Shown here: one piece after another, positions 32,593 through 44,152 of the stretch | Layout of the letters: each line of letters opens with the position of its first letter | Position numbering within the stretch: the stretch's first letter is position 1 | Assembly: GCF_032118995.1 (NCBI RefSeq) | Contig: NC_092655.1 | Coordinates: forward strand, 11,399,917 to 11,463,916 | Source of the DNA: Asterias amurensis | Lineage: Eukaryota > Echinodermata > Asteroidea > Forcipulatida > Asteriidae | DNA length: 64,000 nt | Reading direction: 5' to 3' | Program-made: the position numbers and the translations under genes | The notes under the pieces: model-generated | The model's input: only the letters and a program-made list of their open reading frames with translations | The model's database searches: none | What the model was told of the DNA's origin: nothing

Positions 32593-33760
32593 GCTGCATT
32601 GGGCCCGGCAGACAACCCTACTCCCCCGGGTTTTACGCATCAGAGGAATCGCCTGAAACCAAGTTGAAATGACCAATAACAATATTCTCAATACCAGTAG
32701 CAATCACCAGACGAAAGTTTTGCTGCATTGGGCCCGGCAGACACCTTCCCTCCCCCGGGTTAACATCAGAGAAACCACCTGAAACCAAGTTGAAATGACC
32801 AATATTTACACTATTCTTAATACAAGTATCATAACACGCCAGACAAAAAATTGGTGCATTGGGCACGCCAGACACCCCCTACCCCTTGGTTTAAGAATAT
32901 TGTTATTGGTAATTTCACTTGGTATTAGGTCGTTCCTTCGAAGTTTAACCCCGGGGTTGGGGAGGTGTCTGCCGGGCCCAATGAAGAAACATATGTCTGG
33001 CGGTTGATACTTCCCTTTGTATTAAGAATATTGTTATTGGTTATTTCAACTTGGTTTTAGGTGGTTCCTCTAAAACCCAGGGGAGTGGGGTTGTCTGCCG
33101 GGCCCAATGCAGCAAAACTTTCGTCTGGCAGTTGATACTTGTATTAAGAATATTGTTATTGGTCATTTCAACTTGGTTTCAAGTGGTTTCTTTGACGTTT
33201 AACCCGGGGGGGGGGGGGGGGGGGGGTATTTGTCTGCCGGGCCTAATGCAGCAAAACTTTTGTCTGGCAGTTGATACTAAGAATATTGTTATTGGTCATT
33301 TCAACTTGGTTTCAGGTGGTTCCTTTGATGTTTAACCCAGGGGGAGGGGAGTTGTCTGCCGGGCCCAATGCAGCAAAACTTTCGTCTGGCAATTGATACT
33401 TGTATTAAGAATATTGTATGGTCACATTTCAACGTGGTTTCAGTTGGTTCCTCTGATGTTTAACCCGGGGGAAGGGAGGTGTCTGCCGGGCCCAATGCAG
33501 CAAAACTTTCGTCTGGTGATTGATACTGTTCAAAGAATAGTGTTATTGGTCATTACTTGGTTTCAGGTGGTTCCTTTGATGTTTAACCCGGGGAAGGGAG
33601 GTGTCTGCCGCGCAAAACATTTGTCCGGCGTCTGACATTGTCTCGTGTTAAGAATAGTGCATTAGGCCTATTGGTAATTTCAACTTGGTTTTAGGTCGTT
33701 CCTCCGATGTTTAACCCCGGGGGTGGGGGTGTCTGGTAGGCCCAATGCAGCCAAACTATG
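32588..33760. repeat. ~115-bp minisatellite in two opposed arms
   Basis: Left arm (32588-32887): two to three units read TGCATTGGGCCCGGCAGAC…CCCCCGGGTT…CAAGTTGAAATGACCAATA. Right arm (32888-33760): about seven units read the exact opposite way (TATTGTTATTGGTCATTTCA…GGTTTCAGGTGG…TAACCCGGGG…TGTCTGCCGGGCCCAATGCA). The switch is at about 32888. G-runs vary in length, with up to about 20 G at 33208. Confidence 0.92.
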
Positions 33761-33833
33761 AATCAAGGGTCACAACTTAAATAGTATACACCTTTCAGCC
33801 GCACAGCTGGTGTCGTTATTAAATTACGGGCTT

Positions 33834-34376
33834 AACGTTTGAAAGAATACCACCACGACGTGCGGTGTCGGCCGGGGGCGGAGCTCCAAAAGGGGGAGAT
33901 TTTAGCATATTTTAAGAGGCTGTATCTCAGAAACGACATGGAGTATGGATTTAATTTTTGGTTTGTGTTCATTTTAGCCATAGTGGAACAATTAGACAAA
34001 GTTTCATGTAAATCTGAGGTAATTTGACAACTGGTTAATTTCAACCCATAGGTTTGTACACTAAATATTTGGGGGAGGGGGTGTCTGGAAAGGCCCAATG
34101 CAGCAGAAAATTTGTCTGGCGGTTGATTTTGTTTACTTAGTATCAAGGTAAAGCCCATTTCCACTTGGTTTCATGTGGTACCTAGAATCTTTGATTCAGC
34201 CCATTATTTTGCCTCTTTGTTGGGGGTCCATGCGCCACATGCAGCGGGGGGTCCCCGGCAGACATCCATATCTGATTATGTCAGGTTATCCACTAAACGT
34301 TCCTGTAGTCAAATATTGGTACCTCGTTCCTTTAACCAAAGTGCTCTGGGCTGCGGGTCTATAACCGTTTGTTATA
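33834..34376 (+). repeat. 540-bp dispersed duplicate, copy 1
   Basis: Collinear with 50526-51069. Shared landmarks are GAATACCACCACGACG, TTTTAGCCATAGTGGAACA, TTTGGGGGAGGGGGTGTCTG, GGGGGTCCCCGGCAGACATC and CTTTAACCAAAGTGCTCTGG. It ends in or next to a family B MITE in both places. The G-rich part resembles the minisatellite unit, so the element may have seeded it. Confidence 0.9.
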
Positions 34377-35630
34377 AAATGCATATGTTTAGAAAGATAT
34401 TTTAAAAGTAGAATATAATGACCCACTCAAGTATCACTCGAAATTGCGTGGTTTTCCTTTTACGTCGTCGATCAAAACGTCGGCCATCCGTAGCGACATA
34501 CGTTATCGGCCCTCATATGTTTTTGGTCCCCAACTTTGATTCCCGTTTATCGCGAAATTGTGCAAGCTGCACCGGTGAGAATAAAGTTTCCTGTCGTTGG
34601 TTATGCTCAAACATTTATATAATGATTGATTTTCGGTGCAAATCACTATTGCATTATTATGCCAACATTCAAATGAGTCAAAGAAACATCATCCAACCTC
34701 AAAAGTTCAAAACAAAATTACTATCTGCTAGATTGAGTTTCATTCTGCTTTAGTCACTAGATGGATCACGTGAGGTGGTTACTATTTGTGATACTATGGT
34801 GTGCAAATGTGGGGAAAATATTAAAATATTTTAAGTGAAAATGACAACAATTTTTTTTCGCTTTACTCATGCATGCTGTAATAAATTCCTATAAGCGTAA
34901 TAAATATTTAATCTACCTTAAAGATAAAATATCATAGATTGGTTTTTTATCTCCTGAGACCAAAAATTACTGGTCTGAAATGGGGGGGAAACGGATTGTT
35001 ATGAAGTGTGAGTGCATCAAGGGGGTGGGGTGTTTTACTTTTCATGCCTTATGATATCTCTGGATTCTAAAAAAGTAGCCATTATGCCTTAGGACAAAAA
35101 TGTAATTAAATTTGTTAAGTAATAATTGAATAATATTTTTGATTTATTTTGCACGCCATACTAGCTTCTGAATATTCAACAAAATACCAACCAATGAAAG
35201 GTGTGAAAACATATGACGTTGCTCCAATGTCAGGCATGCATAAGCACTGTTAATGGCGGACTGTCTCTCGCAACGTAAAACCAAAAGTTTAAAAATTTCA
35301 ACACACCATGAAGTGAAAGTGTTTTGTTAAAAAATTGGATAGATAATTTGAAAAAAAATATTTAGTTTTTGATTGTGAACAGTTTTTTTTGTTATCCTAC
35401 TGAAAACACATGACACCAGGATATGGGAGTCAAATTGTTGACTCCCATAAATGGCCGACCGTGTTAGTTCGCAAAGTAAAGAAAAACCACGCAATTTCGA
35501 GACAAATTTGCGTGGATCATTGTATTCTACTTTTAAATTATCTTTCTAACCATATGCATTTTATAACAAACAGTTACTATAACGCTTTTCAAAGACCAAC
35601 CCGACCGATCCAAGGCAACGTGTTCATTCA
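34364..35630 (+). mobile_element. Family B MITE split by inserted element C
   Basis: The left arm of the palindromic family B (34364-34486: TTTGTTATAAAATGCATATG … GAAATTGCGTGGTTTTCC) and its right arm (35424-35630: GGGAGTCAAATTGTTGACTC … GATCCAAGGCAACGTGTTC) are separated by 0.94 kb of element C. The uninterrupted arrangement is seen at 57723-58104. The insertion falls in the GGCCAT/ATGGGAG centre. Confidence 0.75.
34487..35423 (+). mobile_element. Element C, copy 1 (937 bp, unclassified)
   Basis: Begins CCGTAGCGACATACGTTATC and ends CATGACACCAGGAT. Related copies are 36246-36397 plus 46989-47148 (split), 47149-47520 (inverted right end), 53000-53400 (right part) and 55738-57015. No coding sequence is seen. 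The ends are not clear inverted repeats, so the class is unknown. Confidence 0.65.
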
Positions 35631-35639
35631 AACGAACGC

Positions 35640-35869
35640 TAGACTTGTGGACAAATCGTTAAATCGGCCCCACGCGCTGAGATAGTGGTCTCGCGAGATC
35701 ACTGCTCTCGCGCGAACTGATGGCTCCCCGATTTCGACTTCTCATTAATGAGGAGTCGAAATCGGGGAGGAGTCGAAATTGGGAGCCATCAGTTCGCGCG
35801 AGAGCAGTGATCTCGCGAGACCACTATCTCAGCGCGTGGGGCCGATTTAACGACTTGAACACAAGTATA
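35640..35869. mobile_element. 230-bp fold-back element with perfect 9-bp target duplication (MULE-like)
   Basis: Starts TAGACTTGTGGACAAATCG and ends with the imperfect inverse. The arms are about 95 bp and nearly complementary (CCCACGCGCTGAGATAGTGG … CCACTATCTCAGCGCGTGGG). AACGAACGC flanks both sides (35631-35639 and 35870-35878). A 9-bp duplication with long inverted arms is typical of Mutator-like elements. Relatives are 60145-61085 (full) and 51545-51665 (right half). Confidence 0.85.
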
Positions 35870-36245
35870 AACGAACGCACCCTCACGAGCTTTGAAGAAT
35901 GACGTCAGACGTTCAGGCTAACCATTACTTCACTCGGCCCCAGCGGCCAGTCTAAAGGCACTGGGGACGAGCGAAATTATGTTAATGGTCTGTTAAATGC
36001 ATAGAGTTACACAGTGTGTGTAGCGGGCGCCCTTCATATAATCAACAGTCTATCCTCCTGTCGAGTGTAAAATACAGAGGAGAGATTTGAGGGGAGAGAG
36101 GGACGACGTATGGGTTCATAAAACCATGATTCCAGAAAGATGTCAGGTCAGAGACACGGGTAAAGCTGGTAGGTGACATGTTGTTATAATTAGTTTTACC
36201 GGTGACAAAATTTGGTGCAATCTAGTCTGTGCCCCTACTCCTAAA

Positions 36246-36397
36246 GTCCTAGAACTATCGTAGCGTCATACATACGTTATCGACCCTCATATGTTTTCGG
36301 TCCCCAACTTTGATTCCCGGTTACCACAAGATTGTGCAAGCTGCACCGGTGAAAGAAGCTATGCAGTTTACTCACGGTCTGTATATTCATCAGGCTT
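36246..36397 (+). mobile_element. Element C, copy 2, left half (interrupted)
   Basis: TATCGTAGCGTCATACATAC … GCAAGCTGCACCGG … GTATATTCATCAGGCTT matches the start of the element C copies at 34487 and 55738. It stops exactly where the 10.6-kb transposon starts and resumes at 46989 on the far side. Confidence 0.85.
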
Positions 36398-36612
36398 CCC
36401 AGCAAACATAACAGCATTGGCCCAATGCTGGCTTGGTTCCGGTCCATACCGTTTGTATTGTATAGCGGCTGCCGGTATAATACGGCCAGCAAAGCGCCAA
36501 TGCTGGCTTTGTATTGGCAGCCGGTATATTGCCAATGCTGACGCGCTGATATCGGGCTGTAATGGGCTGATTTTGCGCCGGGTTAACCATTGCTCTATGG
36601 TTTAACTGCCAG
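36398..36612. repeat. Left subterminal array of the 10.6-kb transposon
   Basis: Irregular tandem words GCATTGGCCCAATGCTGGC, GCGCCAATGCTGGC, ATTGGCAGCCGGTAT and TTGCCAATGCTG in direct and inverted orientation. These are the same words as in the right array. Confidence 0.85.
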
Positions 36613-37312
36613 GCAATGCTAAAAAAAAAAATGCTGACTCACCGACACCGGGCCGTAATGGGCTGATTCTGTGCCGTGTTGTGCACAGAATGACGTACGC
36701 ACGCGGGTTGGTGTTGGTGCATTTTTCTTGTAATTTGAAATCGCATAATCGTGTCGCACCAAGACTAGTGTCGTTGCATCACAAACGCGCGTGCTAAGGA
36801 GTGATAAGGATACGCGGAGTTTAAAATTTGAAGTCAATCGTCATTTTCACTCATGCTTTTTACCGTTCATTTTGAAATGACAATACGTATTTTTAAGCAC
36901 ACTTCTCTAGCACGGAAGTTCCTTTAATACCTTCTGTGTATTACATTTATGATAAGTAGAGTACACTCGTATTTTTTATAAGTAGTAGTTCATAAGGGAT
37001 CGTTCACCGATAATATCAAACAAAAACTCCTTGATTTTCTGGTCACCTGCATATTAATTATTACAAGCAACGTGAACATTTATTGTACTGAATAAGACGT
37101 TAAGATGTGCACGGCGGATTAATATATATCAACAATTATCTTCATCTTCACTACTATAGTATTATTCATAAGGGATCGTTCACCAATACCGAACGCCTTG
37201 TTTAATAAACACAAAACTCCTTTATTTTCTGGTCAGCTGCATATGAACGTTTAACAAGTAAGACTTGTATTTGAATTTATGTAAACCTGTAAGTGTAACC
37301 ATAATTTGCAAA

Positions 37313-39319
37313 ATGTCTTCTTACTGGACAAAGCAAAGAAAAGTAAAACACCTTGTAAATCAACGCTTGCAAGAAATGGATGAACATGGTGCCTCTTGCA
37401 GTTCTGACAACACTAACAGTGAGCAGGTCTGTGCTGCCCCAGATGAAGATATTAATTCAGATATAATTGTCTTAAATGAAACCAGAAGTCAAGATGGTAG
37501 CGTAACGGCAATTAGTTCTGCGACAGAGTCTGATCTTTCTGGATAATGCCTCTGGGCTCTCTGATAATGAAATTGGTAATAAAAGTTTTGACTCGGAAAC
37601 TTCACAACACATCACAACTCACTCTTCACTAGGGGAACTGTTATCCATTCTTGGCAGCTTTCATCCTTCTCTCCCAAAGGACCCACGTACACTCTTGGCA
37701 ACTAACAAGGTGATGACATCTGAGGTAAAGCCCATAGGTGGCGGTTTGTATTACCATTTTGGTATTGCACATGGCATTCTGTCAAGGTCATCTCATCTAC
37801 ATCTACATCAGCTTGATCGTAACATCCGACTTCAAATAAACATCGATGGTCTTCCTTTATTTAGAGGAAGCAGTGCCCAGTTTTGGCCTATTCTAGGAGC
37901 AGTTTGTGAATCGTCATGCAGGTGTGATCCCTTATTATTGGTCTGTATTCAGGAAACTCGAAGCCAAACTGTCCCGAAGAATTTCTCAAAGATTTTGTTG
38001 ATGAAATGAAAGAGCTAGGAGAGAACGGACTTCAACATGAAGAAAAATTGTACAGTGTTTTTATTTCAGCCATAATTTGTGATGCCCCTGCACGTACTTA
38101 TATTAAACAGGTCAAATCCCATTCAGGGTACAGTGCATGCGACAAATGCACAGTTTCTGGAAATTATGACGGCAAAATAACCTTTCCCGTTCTTAATGCA
38201 CCACTCAGGACAGATGGCTCTTTCAACTTGAGGCTGGATGAAAACCACCACATTGGACAAAACCCTCTAAGGCGACTAGATGTTGGCATGATTTCTCAGA
38301 TCCCATTAGATTACATGCATTTGGTCTGTCTAGGAGCAATGAAGCGGCTTCTGGCACTTTGGATTAAGGGTCCTTTGAAATGTCGTCTCGGGCGTCGTAC
38401 ATGGTTGAAAATATCAGACTCTCTTCTCTCCCTCGGTGCGTCCATAACCCAGAGAATTTGCAAGACGGCCAAGGGCTCTTTCAGACGTTGACAAATGGAA
38501 GGCAACTGAATTTCGCTTGTTCCTATTATATACTGGACCAGTTGTATTGAAGGGTGATATTCCTGAACCTATGTACAACAACTTCATGCTCTTTTCCACT
38601 GCGATTCATATCCTAGCTAATCCATTCATATGTAATGCTTTGTGTGATTATGCGAAAGTCCTTCTTGTAAATTTTGTGCAGCATCTTTCAAGCTTGTACG
38701 GGAAAGACCAACTTGTGTACAATGTTCACTGCTTAATCCATCTCCCCGACGATGTGAAGCTGCATGGACCTCTTGATATGTTTCAAGCTTTCCTTTTGAG
38801 AATTTTATGCAGGTTTTGAAGTCAGGAAGCCTAACTTTGCTCTCAAGCAAGTTGTCTTAAGGATGTCAGAGAGGTCGGCCATGCTTTCCAAAGAATGTAG
38901 ATGTTTTGTCAAGCCAGACGATTTAAATCTGCGGATAGAACATACTAAGGGTCCCCTTCCGTCGGGACACTTGTATATATACCATGTACCCAATTCCGAG
39001 ATGCTGTCTTCAGCGAATGTGCTGTAGTTCAAAGGAAGGTGATAATTGTGTCAAGCTTGGACATGATGTTGTTGTAATTAAAAACATATTTCAAAGTAGG
39101 ACAGGGGTCTTCATTATGTACAGAAAATTCGAATCATCAGAACCATTCTTCCTCTATCCGGTGGATTCCCTGCAGTGTGATATACACAAAGTAGATAGAC
39201 TTGGTGACAATGTTCATATTGCAAGAATTCAGTCCGTGAAATGCAAGTACATGCTGCTTCCACACCATAATCAACATATAGCAATTCCAGTTCTACACAC
39301 TATGAACAGTTTTGTGTAG
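37313..39319 (+). pseudogene. tnp2-like (CACTA/Transposase_21-type) transposase, frameshifted
   Basis: Intronless ~660-codon gene broken by at least four frameshifts (near 37540, 37935, 38455 and 38800, with more disruption to 39000). It starts MSSYWTKQRKVKHLVNQRLQ. The conserved order is: LQINIDGLPLFRGSSAQFWP (candidate catalytic Asp); then YSACDKCTVSG (zinc-finger-like CxxC); then IPLDYMHLVCLGAMKRLLAL; then, after a shift, WKATEFRLFLLYTGPV; then YNVHCLIHLPDDVKLHGPLD. The LDYMH…L and VHLxxxVKLxGPL blocks parallel the NLDVMHIEKN and VHLxxEVxLCGPV blocks of plant CACTA tnp2. Animal genomes carry many uncharacterised proteins of this type. It is inactive as read. Confidence 0.8.
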
Positions 39320-39374
39320 GGAGATTTTGGATGTAGTGTCACACTCAATCTATTTTATAGCACTATCCTCATTA

Positions 39375-40440
39375 CGCTAGTTGGTGCCTTCAATACACAT
39401 GCCCCATTAAAGTCTAAGATGGTCACCGCTAGGCCCCGTGACCTTGGTTTAGTCAAGAAATCAACTCTGCCTTGAGGATGAGGAGACGTGCAGAAAAAAG
39501 AAGTGGCGACGAACAAACATGGTCTCTGATCTTTCTGAATATAAGCTTACGAATGATTTACTGATGAGGATGAATTCCCAACATGTAATTATTCTGCTTG
39601 TCCTTTTAGACCTGAGTGCAGCGTTCGATACTGTTGATCATGAAATTTTATTGAAACGTCTTCAGTCTAAATGTGGAGTCACTGGCAAGGCCCTTGATTA
39701 GTTTTCATCCTATTTATAGAAGTCAACGTGTATCCTCTCAAGGTACCTTATCAGAGAAGTTTAACATCAAATGTGGTGTTCCTCAGGGATCTTGCTTAGG
39801 ACCATTTTTATTTATTGTCTATGCCTCTAAATTGTTTGACATCGTTGAGCATCATCTGCCTGATGTTCATTGCTATGCCGATGACACTTTTGTCAAGCTG
39901 CTGTGACTATTATCGAAGATTGCATTAGGGACATCAGGCGATGGATGTTACATGACCGAATTTTAATTATTGATGCTAAAAGTGAATTTTTGATCATCGG
40001 AGAAAAAAAATAATATTTTCGATATAATGATAGGTGAAGACTGTTTTTCCTACAACATGTGTTCTTAAACTTGGGGTCTTGGTTCGATTCTGAACTTACA
40101 ATGAACACCCACATAAATAAACGCATTAGTCAATTCCTTACACAAGACTCTCTTTTAAAACTAATTCATGCATTTGCGACCAATCGTCTTGATTTTTGTA
40201 ATAGCCTTGTGTATGGTCTGCCAAAGTCACAATTAGCTAAACTACAAAGGGTTCAAAACGCAGCTGCCAGAATTGTTACCAACACACACTGATCTGAACA
40301 CATCGTCACCTAACACTCGTCAATTACATTGGCTACCTGTTTCTACAGGATTCATTTAAAGATCCTGTTGTTGTTATTCAAAGCTCTTCATGGTCTTTCT
40401 CCAAAGTACTTACAGGATCTTGTTTCCATCCGATAATTTT
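39375..40440 (+). pseudogene. CR1/L2-like reverse-transcriptase fragment, internally deleted
   Basis: The order is conserved but broken by frameshifts and a deletion. It has a linker (FNTHAPLKSKMVTARPRD; RRRAEK-rich), then LLDLSAAFDTVDHEILLKRL, then CGVPQGSCLGPFLFIVY, the catalytic CYADD, then RLDFCNSLVYGLPKSQLAKL and RQLHWLPVS-like. It lies between the transposase and the DUF4806 gene of the large transposon, so it is a nested later insertion. The palm follows the linker too closely, so several hundred bases of fingers are missing. Confidence 0.85.
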
Positions 40441-41082
40441 GTATGTCGGGGGCCCAATATAAATTTTAAATATTATTTGTTATCCGGGGTGTCGGAATAT
40501 GGAAGCGTCGGAGCATAAGGTTGGGGCAAACATGTCGATCTGTTCATTATTATTTAGTTAAGTTATTCATTGAGGTTTAAAGGTGCCTGTCCCCGGGAAA
40601 GGTCGAGACTTCACTGATGTCGACAGGAGTTATCTCATGTTGGCGGGACTCGCACCTGTAACCGTCTATGTGCAATTCACTAAATCGACATTATTTACTG
40701 AATTTGTGACCATTTTTGAATATAGTTCGAGCATTAGAATTAATAAGGAAAGTGTTAAATTATTATAGTAGTTAATTTGATTATTTATTTATTTTAAGAT
40801 ATATACGGGTTGTCGGGATACAACGGCTGTTCTACATTATGGTCCTGTGTATAAATGTGGGGGAAACCTACTTGAGAGTCAGAGTAAAAAGAATTGATAA
40901 CAAAATCAATCATAACACTATCATTACATTAACAATATTAATAACAATACCTGTCCTTAATGGTAAGCTTGATGGTTGAAAAACAGTAACTTTCGTGCTA
41001 AGGTGTGCTCACAAAGCTCTAAACAGGTAAATCATTGCATGTGCTTCAACAAATGCATGCACGCCTATCTCTTAGTTTTAAA
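40441..41082. other. Spacer upstream of DUF4806 gene
   Basis: AT-rich. No recognised promoter element. A 61-codon open frame at 40583-40768 is unsupported. This interval would hold the promoter of the DUF4806 gene. Confidence 0.4.
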
Positions 41083-44000
41083 ATGTATGCGGTTGTCGTG
41101 TTCACTGAAACGAACGAAGTGGAGCTGGTCCCTACAAATTGGCTCAGCCGATCAAAGGATACAGTGATGTGGCCACCTTTCAGGTCGTCGGCAGCCCTCA
41201 CCAAGGCAACCAGGGAACATCTTAGGCCTGAAGTAGACACATGGCTGTTGTTTAAAATCCGACTGCTGTGTACAACCCGTAAGTATTAAACATACCACAA
41301 ATTAATGATCAGTATGAAAATTAAAATACATTTTACTTTATAAAACATACAATAGAATCATGTTAACTTGATCTTCGGTCAACAATTCCAGTTGCTTCAC
41401 AAACATACATTTCAACAGAAATGAAAAGAAAGTATATTTCCACGGTACATTAATTAAATAATGAATTAATTAATTTCTTTTACAGAAAGCTACGAGGTTG
41501 GTCGGCAAAAGGTCAGGATGGCTGAGGACACATCAGATGTGCAAACAGCTCAAGAGGAGATTCAACCATCCAAGCGAAAGTAAGTATGAGCAGTATGTGT
41601 AAAAGTTGAATAATAACGGACTTTCATTTAATATAATGTTTACATTGCAACACTTTACAAACATTCATTCTGCCCGATACACTACTCCCAGTAGATGTTC
41701 TCAGGATGTTCTCAGGAGCTGATTTAAAAAAAAAAGGTGATTATTTTTACTTGAAGGCGCAGAAGGCCAACAAGCTGGACCTCCAGTGATGAGAGCGATG
41801 GGGACGAAGTAGTAAGGCAACCCAAAAGGGCAACACGAGAGGCACCACCGCTGCAAGATGCGCCTTCAATTCCATTGCATGTTGGCAGCAAACTGCTCAT
41901 GTCCAGACAAGGTTTGTCTTTCTCATCAAACTATTTATGACAAAATAAATGAACAGTCACTAGTCTTTAAAAGAATTTGGGTAGTTGTATAACACATTGG
42001 AATTATGCGTTAACTCAGTTGGTAGAACGTTAATCCGGGGAGCGTTAGTTGAAATTCCGCCCTGGTTTTGTTTTCTTCTCAACCCAAAGTTGACGGTGTT
42101 TGGCAACGTTTACACATGCAAGCCTCGATTGACCACTAGGCCTACATGAAACTATTTCCCCATTGAACATGCATTTCAGGTCCATTCACAACCCCCAAGT
42201 TCGCATCGTGTAGCACACTTTACCTGTCAAAGCTGTTTAGCTGTTTCTTGTTCTTAATAAAACGACGACGAGCTACAATTAATTCCTAACAAAAGTATTG
42301 TATATTTTTCACAGGGGAAAATAGGCCCGTCACTCCAAGAGAAGTGCCAAACGCAGGTGAGTTAAAAATATTTCCTTTCCTAGAAATGAGGTAAACGTTT
42401 TTGAAATGTTTGATGGTTGATGAATTGATAATGTATAACAATGTACGACCAGAGTTTATAAAGTGTAGTCTGGTTTGAGATAGACCTACCAAAGACATGA
42501 GCTAACTTCTCTCTCTCTCTCTCTAGTCGACCGGGGTCGGAATCATGCTAAGTTTTGCCCATCCCTGTCGATCTCTCATTAAGTTGGGAAGATCAGCTGG
42601 AAGCACCCCGATGTCCCTGGCAACTACATCTGTATAACTGAGCCTTTGTTTTCCCCTGTCTCTCCTTCCATGTTTCCATGTTTCTCCTTCCATGAGCTAA
42701 CTTGAACAACCAATAAAGCAAATGTCACCAACGTTGACATTCATTTCATTGAATGAAACGTGTTATTAATAATGTCAAAAATGAATAGCTTTACTATGGC
42801 TAGTTTGGACTTCACCTTGTATAGGTTTAAACAGTGTTCAACTTTGAACAAGTCAGTACCATTTTAACACTAGGTCTTTAGTACTGCTATGCCAATAATA
42901 AATATAATTTTCAAAGTCTCATGTAGTTTAGTATAACAAAATGGCATTATTTGTAATTAGTTTGCATTGTTGTATATAGGAACTATGATGACCTTGCTAA
43001 AAGCCATTAGTGAGGTGCAGGTTGCTGTACAATCAATCCAACAGGAACTGAAATCATAACGTAGGATCTTTGAAAAACGGTATTGCGTCTCAACTTGCCA
43101 AAGGAGAGGCGGAACCCCTGCCTGGAGATGTCAACTTACCCCTTACTACCAATGAAGACGTTCAAGCATTAGAGCTCGTATTAAAGAGCAAAAAGGCACG
43201 CGATGCATTGGTTAGTTTAATTATACTCGAAATATCATAGGCAGAAGTAGCGATCTAGTCACAAGAGTGGTATTTTTAATATAAAAATGTTGTATACATT
43301 TTCTTTTCTTTATAGACCAACTACTTTGTTGGCATTGGAGGTAGTTCAGCCAAAGATGCTGTACAACGAATACTGTCTAGCACGCTTGATCACCAGCTAA
43401 CACTGTCCTACAACTGGGCTGGACGAGGGGTTGGAAGGGCCAAAGTATGGCCACCAAGAAAGCCTTTGGCGTCTTGACACTAGCATCAGTGATCACACGT
43501 AAGATTACTATTCTTTCAATTATTGGAAAAAAAAACATAAAATTGATAAACTTTTAATTTAATTATGCTGTCTCTCCCTCTCTCTCTCTTTCTTGGAGAG
43601 TAGTATCTGTTTTCTGTGTTTTGGTTTGGTTTTTGGTTTTACTGCGCCTTGAACACCCAGCAGGGTGGATATGTGCGCATTACAAGTCGTATGATTATTA
43701 TATTATTACTAGTCTATCCTCCTCAAATTATACTTCGCTGGTAAATTTTACTTCCACCACAACCGGTCTTTGTCTTTCCAAACTTTCTGTTATCACAACA
43801 ACACAAAACGTCCACGGGTATATTAAAATTAAGATTCATTACAAAAGATAGTGATGTAGTAAGAGCAAAACTACATGGAATTTCATGCACACCAAGGCAA
43901 GTTTTCTGTACATTTGTTTTAGGACATATCTTTTAGTCAACAGAAGTGTTTTAATTTGCCCATTATTATCCTCTACTCCTTTTAGGAGCAATACAAAAAC

Positions 44001-44152
44001 TACCAAATCAATCCGTTTCGGCAAAAGAGGTCGAGAAGGAGATGATGGCGTGGCTGAAGAATGCTGGAGACAGAAATGGGGGTGGAAAGAAGAGGGAGCA
44101 GGCGAAACAAGGAGAGGAGGAGGAGAGTGACCTCCAATCAATTGAAGGATAA
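41083..44152 (+). pseudogene. Seven-exon DUF4806-family gene, two frameshifts
   Basis: Exons: 41083-41278, 41486-41579, 41757-41911, 42315-42356, 42980-43210, 43316-43498, 43986-44152. All have consensus splice sites and matching phases. Exon 1 gives MYAVVVFTETNEVELVPTNW and VMWPPFRSS, the N-terminal module of this family. Exons 2-3 join to PSKRKRRRPTSW, a strong nuclear-localisation-type basic cluster, then an acidic stretch. Exons 5-6 carry DUF4806: LPLTTNEDVQALELVLKSKK, NYFVGIGGSSAKDAVQRIL and LDHQLTLSYNWAGRG. Exon 7 is Lys/Glu-rich, ending SDLQSIEG. Two one-base shifts break the frame: near 43057 (TAA inside exon 5) and near 43447 (exon 6). Frames resume perfectly afterwards. The disruptions are either recent inactivation or sequence errors. 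The predicted length is about 355 residues. The biochemical function of DUF4806 is unknown; nuclear location is inferred. Confidence 0.8.
42007..42065 (+). mobile_element. Degraded tRNA-derived SINE head in intron 3
   Basis: GCGTTAACTCAGTTGGTAGA (A-box-like) is followed by GCGTTAGTTGAAATTCCGCC (B-box-like) with near-tRNA spacing. It could be the head of a SINE or a tRNA pseudogene. Confidence 0.5.
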
